Positions 59,641 through 64,000 of a DNA stretch of 64,000 bases are shown piece by piece. Position 1 is the first letter of the stretch, and every line of letters begins with the position of its first letter. This stretch comes from Hedera helix (taxonomy: Eukaryota > Streptophyta > Magnoliopsida > Apiales > Araliaceae), in assembly GCA_947179155.2 (NCBI GenBank), contig OX359264.1, forward strand, positions 1,918,001 to 1,982,000, given 5' to 3'. Below the pieces are notes generated by a model. That model was not told the origin of the DNA and ran no database searches. It saw only the letters and a list, made by a program, of their open reading frames with translations. The position numbers and the translations under genes were made by a program.

Positions 59641-61232
59641 TTTGGAAAAAAAAAGAGCGGAGAAGAATAGAAACTTGTACATATTTTCTTATATAATTTA
59701 TAAAGGGAAAAAAATCAAAATCACTATTAATATTTTAAAAATTAATTTGAGATTTTTTTAATTTAAAATTAACATAATTTAATTAAGTTTTAAAAATAAT
59801 AAATCTTGTAACTGGTAATATTTTTTAGGTAGTTTATAATATTTATAATTGTATTAACATAAACTAATTGAATTTATATCAATTTTGAGTTTGAAAATAT
59901 TTGAAATTGATTTTTTAAAAGTCAATATTGATCTTATAATTTAAAACGGAAGAAGCAAAACTTAAGTTTTACATTTAAATTATTAAGTTATCCAACCTTA
60001 TATTAGCTTTATTATATTTATAATTTAGAAGGTATAATAAATATTATAAAATATGATTTTATGTTATTTAATTTTTTGTCCAAATACTTTCATTTTTTGA
60101 CAGAAAAATTTGACAAGAAAAGTGATTTAGTTTTTCATTCATTTTTTTTCTTTTTCGCTCGTTAAAAAATTTAATAACAAAAGAATTGGATAGATCCACT
60201 TTTTTGTCTGGTCCATTTTAAAACTCAGAAGCATAGTGTTAAGCTAAATGTATTAATTTCTAGTATCTTGATTTGTTTCAAAATAAATATCTAATTTTAT
60301 ATTTTATAATATGATTCTTTTAATATTATATTTTAATTAAATAGTATTCGTGCAACTGTCTTCCCGTGGAATTGAAAGATGGATGAACATTCATAGATAT
60401 AGTTGAGCGAGAAATAATTATTAAATAAATGCACTACATAGTGAACTACCCATAATTACAATAGATGCCTACTGACCTCCATGAGAGTGATTATTCCATA
60501 AATCACGTATGAACTCCTTTATCATGTGAAATGATAGAACATATTATAATCATATTTCAAAAAATAATTTTTCCTATGAGACACGGGTGGGATGCAACAA
60601 AATAAATGAATAAGAGAAGCAAAATTTATAATTAGTCAAATTAAGGCATAAGAAGACAATTTGCGAGCAAACTTTATATTAATCATCATGTAAAATAAGA
60701 TTATGATGTTTATTTTGCAATAGAGTGAATTATTTTTAGGCTCAACGTGACTTTCTCAACACAATATGAGAATAGACTCAACACAATACGAAAATACACA
60801 ATTTAAAACATTTAAACTAATATTTGTCTTCGGACCAACTTCATCGTAGCAAGTTCTTTTTATTGCATTGGTTATAATAAATGTTACTTAAACCAATACA
60901 ATAAAAAGCCATAGAATTTATCAATTCAAGAAAACTTCACCACAACCGAATCTTTTTCCCTCTGTTTCAACCAAACACAGAAGGAATTCTGTACTACTAT
61001 TTAAATACATCCCACAAATATTATATCCCATAATTACAACTTATATACACATGCTCATATTGGATTACATCCTAAATTACATTCCACTGCCCTGTGTACA
61101 AACTATGCCATTATGTACAACAATCGCCAAAAACCTCGTCTCAAAAGTATCCATAATATCTCCACAATCCCTGGAGCAAATCTTCGATTAAGCATAGAGA
61201 AACAGCCTAGTGAAGAAAAGAACCATGTCTGG
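59641..61232. other. Intergenic region between KEA and HDA2
   Basis: AT-rich, no gene seen. The part just above 61232 should hold the HDA2 3' untranslated region. Confidence 0.55.
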
Positions 61233-64000
61233 TTAAATTTTCCCCGGTGAACCCCCCATGTCTATCAAGCATTTCTTTGATAGGTTTACGATAGAATCTG
61301 CTATAACCTTGGCACTGGACTTCATATAACCACCTGAAACAAAGATTGGGCAGATTTTCTTGTCATGATCAATCATATAGTCAGAGCAGAAGTATGTTGA
61401 AGAGTGAAACAAAGTTCATCACCTGACGTGAGCATGACGAGAGGAATATTTCTTTCACGTGCAAACCTGAAAACTTTCTCATCCCGACTGGTTATCCCAT
61501 CAGGACTTATCTGCAGAGATTGATATCAGCAGAAACTGCTGATTAGCACAAACAGTTCTGGAAGGACATATATATTCAACAAAACAAAAAAATCATTGCT
61601 CTTTCGCTGTTACCAAGAATTCCCATATGTTTCATTTTATGCTACTGCATGATGTTTCAGCTGTCTTTCCTACCATCCAAACCCCATACATGGAAATCTA
61701 AAACATGAACCCTACTCTACAGTTTATTTTAAATAATTCGACTCCAAACTGAAGCTTGGTTGGAGCAATAACAGGATCTTCTCAGTTCTCTTATGTTTTC
61801 TTCAATCCAACAATTAGGACTAAACTCTGTGACCATAGCCTACAATCATCATGCCTTGTTAAGCATTAATATATAGAGAAATACTGAACCAAAATCACAA
61901 CACTTGTCTATTAAAAGTTAAATGTGTGCCCTTGAAAGACAATAATAACAAGAGCTATAGACAAAATAGTCTAATTACTAATGACTAATATACGTTGTAT
62001 TTGCAAGGAAAAGCTAAGATGATGATATATTTAATGAAATTCATATTTCCTCTTCTGGAGCCCTTTCTGTTTATTATCTTTTATTTTATTTTTTTTAAGT
62101 TCTAGTGGTGCCCTGTCTAATATTTTGTCCTTGTAGTTATACAGTATTAGCTTTTCTTTTCTTCCATATACTGCCATTTCTTGGACACCCGGGCTATGTT
62201 TGTTTGCAAAAAGTATATTTGGAATTGGACTATTTACATTAATTTAACACTATTCTGGACTATTTTATCCCATTATGAGGGATTATTAGTCCCTCAATGT
62301 TGAACTATTAGTCTCATAAAGCCATTTAACAGCTTAAAATGAGAAGGACTATTAATCCCAAATTCATCATGAGATTATATAATCCCTCATAAATAGCCTT
62401 AAAGAATGATAAAAAAAATCCATAGGACTATTTAAAGGACTATTAATCCCAACTCATGGGATAAAATAGTCCGAAATAGTGTTAAATTAATATAAATAGT
62501 CAAATCCTAAACATATTTTTTGCAAACAAACATAACCCTAATCCTTTATTCTCTATATATCTCTCTGTGCATCAGATGTCACATCTCATATCTCTCTAGA
62601 TATGGGACTATAGGAACGAACAATTTACATCCTTAAAAGTTGTCGATTCATATCTTTTGGTTAAACTGAGTTAAGTACAATTTTTATATCACACCACTAT
62701 TCTAAGAACTGCTGTAGACTTTAAGATCAGCCCTGTTGTGTGTAATTAGTCCTTCACAAGATAATTATGACAAGAATCCTTTGTCTTCCAAACAAACAGC
62801 TTTAAACTGCCTTGTGTTCTTTTTCATTAGCACGCATGTGATTTTATTTTTTTTATTTCTTTTATTTATTTATTTTGTGTTTTTTGTTTTTTTTTTTTGA
62901 GGGGGGAGGTAGGAGCATCCGCACACATAAAATTAGAAACAGTAAAAGCATCTGAATGATCAAATCCATATGCAACATTACCTTCAGCCTGCCCAATTGG
63001 TCTCCATCTAAAATATCAGTACCAGCATTGTAAATCACCAACTCAGGATCGAACATACGCCCAGCAACCTAAAGTTTCATCAATTAAAATTAAAATGTAT
63101 TAGACAGAACAATTAAAACACATGAATCAAAACATTCAGTCATTAACACTACTGCCCTTTCAGAAATTAAAAGTAATGCACATACTGTATATACCATCAG
63201 AAATGTGTCTTTGAAGCATCAGTGTCCTAACCGGACAAGTCACATCCTAGGAGGTGTCCACTGTAGTGTTGTAAAGAGCAATAGGCATGTATTGACAGCT
63301 ATTACCACTACTTAACAATAGGTGTTGTAAAGTGAAAGTCTTAGGGCTAAGTGCTAATCTTCCCTGCTCCTGCTAATACTACTCCAAACATTGGTTATTC
63401 AGTGTTTTACGATAAACACAAGTAAAATCAAGGGACTAAATTCCTGGTGACCTGGTGGAAGCATACTCTCAATCTTAATTATCAAAAGTGCAAGTTAAGA
63501 AGATATCTTATAGGAAGCTTGACCAAGTGTTTTTCTCAATAACAATTGAAGTTGGATAAAAAGCTGACTGATGCTGCATCAATCAAACAAATGAAGGTTA
63601 AGAAGCCCAAAATGATCATGCAGATATACCTTAAGTGCTTCATCTAGTTTTATTAGGTAATCATCTGTTGAAGTCCCACTCTGTTGCAAATCCATTCAAT
63701 TAAAATGTTACAGAATGTTCGCAAAAGTTTTATTCAATTTCAAATTTTAACTATGAAATTATATGGCTCACCACAACTTCAACTTTCTGATCAATGTAAC
63801 TCCTTGCCTCGTAATCCTAAATAAATATAAAAGAAATAAAAACACACAGAAATATCAGATACTTTTACCTAACGAGAATAAACAGCTGTTAGCAATTGTG
63901 CGTCACATACAGAATTCTTGAAGCATAAGGACATATAATTTGAAAAATGGAAACTTACAAATGGATAGATTTCAGGATTGTACATATCCAGAATGTAAAC
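61233..64000 (-). CDS. HDA2: Class IV histone deacetylase HDA2, C-terminal part (137 codons seen)
   Basis: Minus-strand exons visible: 64000-63959 (continues off the window), 63816-63772, 63680-63630, 63068-62982, 61510-61423 and 61333-61233, all with GT-AG introns and matching phases. The segment contains VYILDMYNPEIYP, VIYNAGTDILDGD with the zinc-site Asp, SRDEKVFRFARERNIPLVML and GGYMKS, whose Tyr is the catalytic residue of the deacetylase fold. This order is that of HDAC11-type class IV enzymes, represented in plants by HDA2, which remove acyl groups from lysines using zinc. The tail ends DMGGSPGKI. Nothing in the visible part is broken. Confidence 0.9.
62191..62538. mobile_element. MITE with about 110-bp terminal inverted repeats in an HDA2 intron
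   Basis: The left end GGGCTATGTTTGTTTGCAAA matches the complement of the right end (GGGTTATGTTTGTTTGCAAA), and pairing continues through AATTTAACACTATT and GGACTATTTTATCCCA. No target duplication is clear. It lies in the intron 61511-62981. Confidence 0.75.

Overview
This window is nuclear DNA from a eudicot plant. It is AT-rich, has intron-containing genes with GT-AG junctions, and holds clear orthologues of plant genes (an ATH1 BELL homeobox gene, a PYL2 abscisic acid receptor, a KEA4/5/6-type potassium antiporter and the class IV histone deacetylase HDA2). Dense plant transposons separate the genes. I cannot name the species from sequence alone.

Region 1, 1-11141: two Ty3/gypsy chromoviruses (Tekay/Del-like: RNase H, integrase, chromodomain-like tail, about 2.9 kb LTR) lie head to head. 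They form a nearly perfect inverted repeat with arms 1-4793 and 5894-10744 around a 1.1 kb unique spacer. The spacer carries a retropepsin and an unrecognised 206-residue ORF. Both arms lack the reverse transcriptase core. The left arm also has a frameshift in integrase, and its LTR runs off the window.

Region 2, 11142-22100: gene-free and AT-rich. It holds a 2.0 kb non-autonomous hAT element (13009-15015, perfect 8-bp target duplication) with four snRNA-type USE+TATA promoter modules and a nested 273-bp hAT MITE. It also holds a solo LTR of the region 1 family (19094-21531, perfect 5-bp duplication) inserted in an older AT-rich repeat.

Region 3, 22100-28400: a tandem pair from a plant gene family I do not recognise. 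The upstream copy is only a first exon but keeps the splice donor in the same phase. The downstream copy is a complete five-exon gene (537 aa).

Region 4, 28400-34500: ATH1 on the minus strand (578 aa) with a long leader region, and a hAT element (33672-34310) upstream.

Region 5, 34500-49300: mostly non-coding, with microsatellites, MITEs, foldbacks and two more hAT elements. It has two small intronless minus-strand genes: PYL2 (39341-39904) and a divergent AP2/ERF factor (47397-48050).

Region 6, 49387-64000: a complete 20-exon KEA antiporter gene (597 aa, minus strand) and the last six exons of HDA2 (minus strand, cut by the window edge). The last KEA intron contains a Pack-MULE-like element with long terminal inverted repeats and a captured, broken PP2C first exon. 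An HDA2 intron holds a long-TIR MITE.

The host genes are separate units with no operon logic. ABA perception (PYL2) and the captured fragment of a PP2C, a family that includes ABA co-receptors, share the window by chance as far as I can tell. No CRISPR array, rRNA or tRNA gene was seen.
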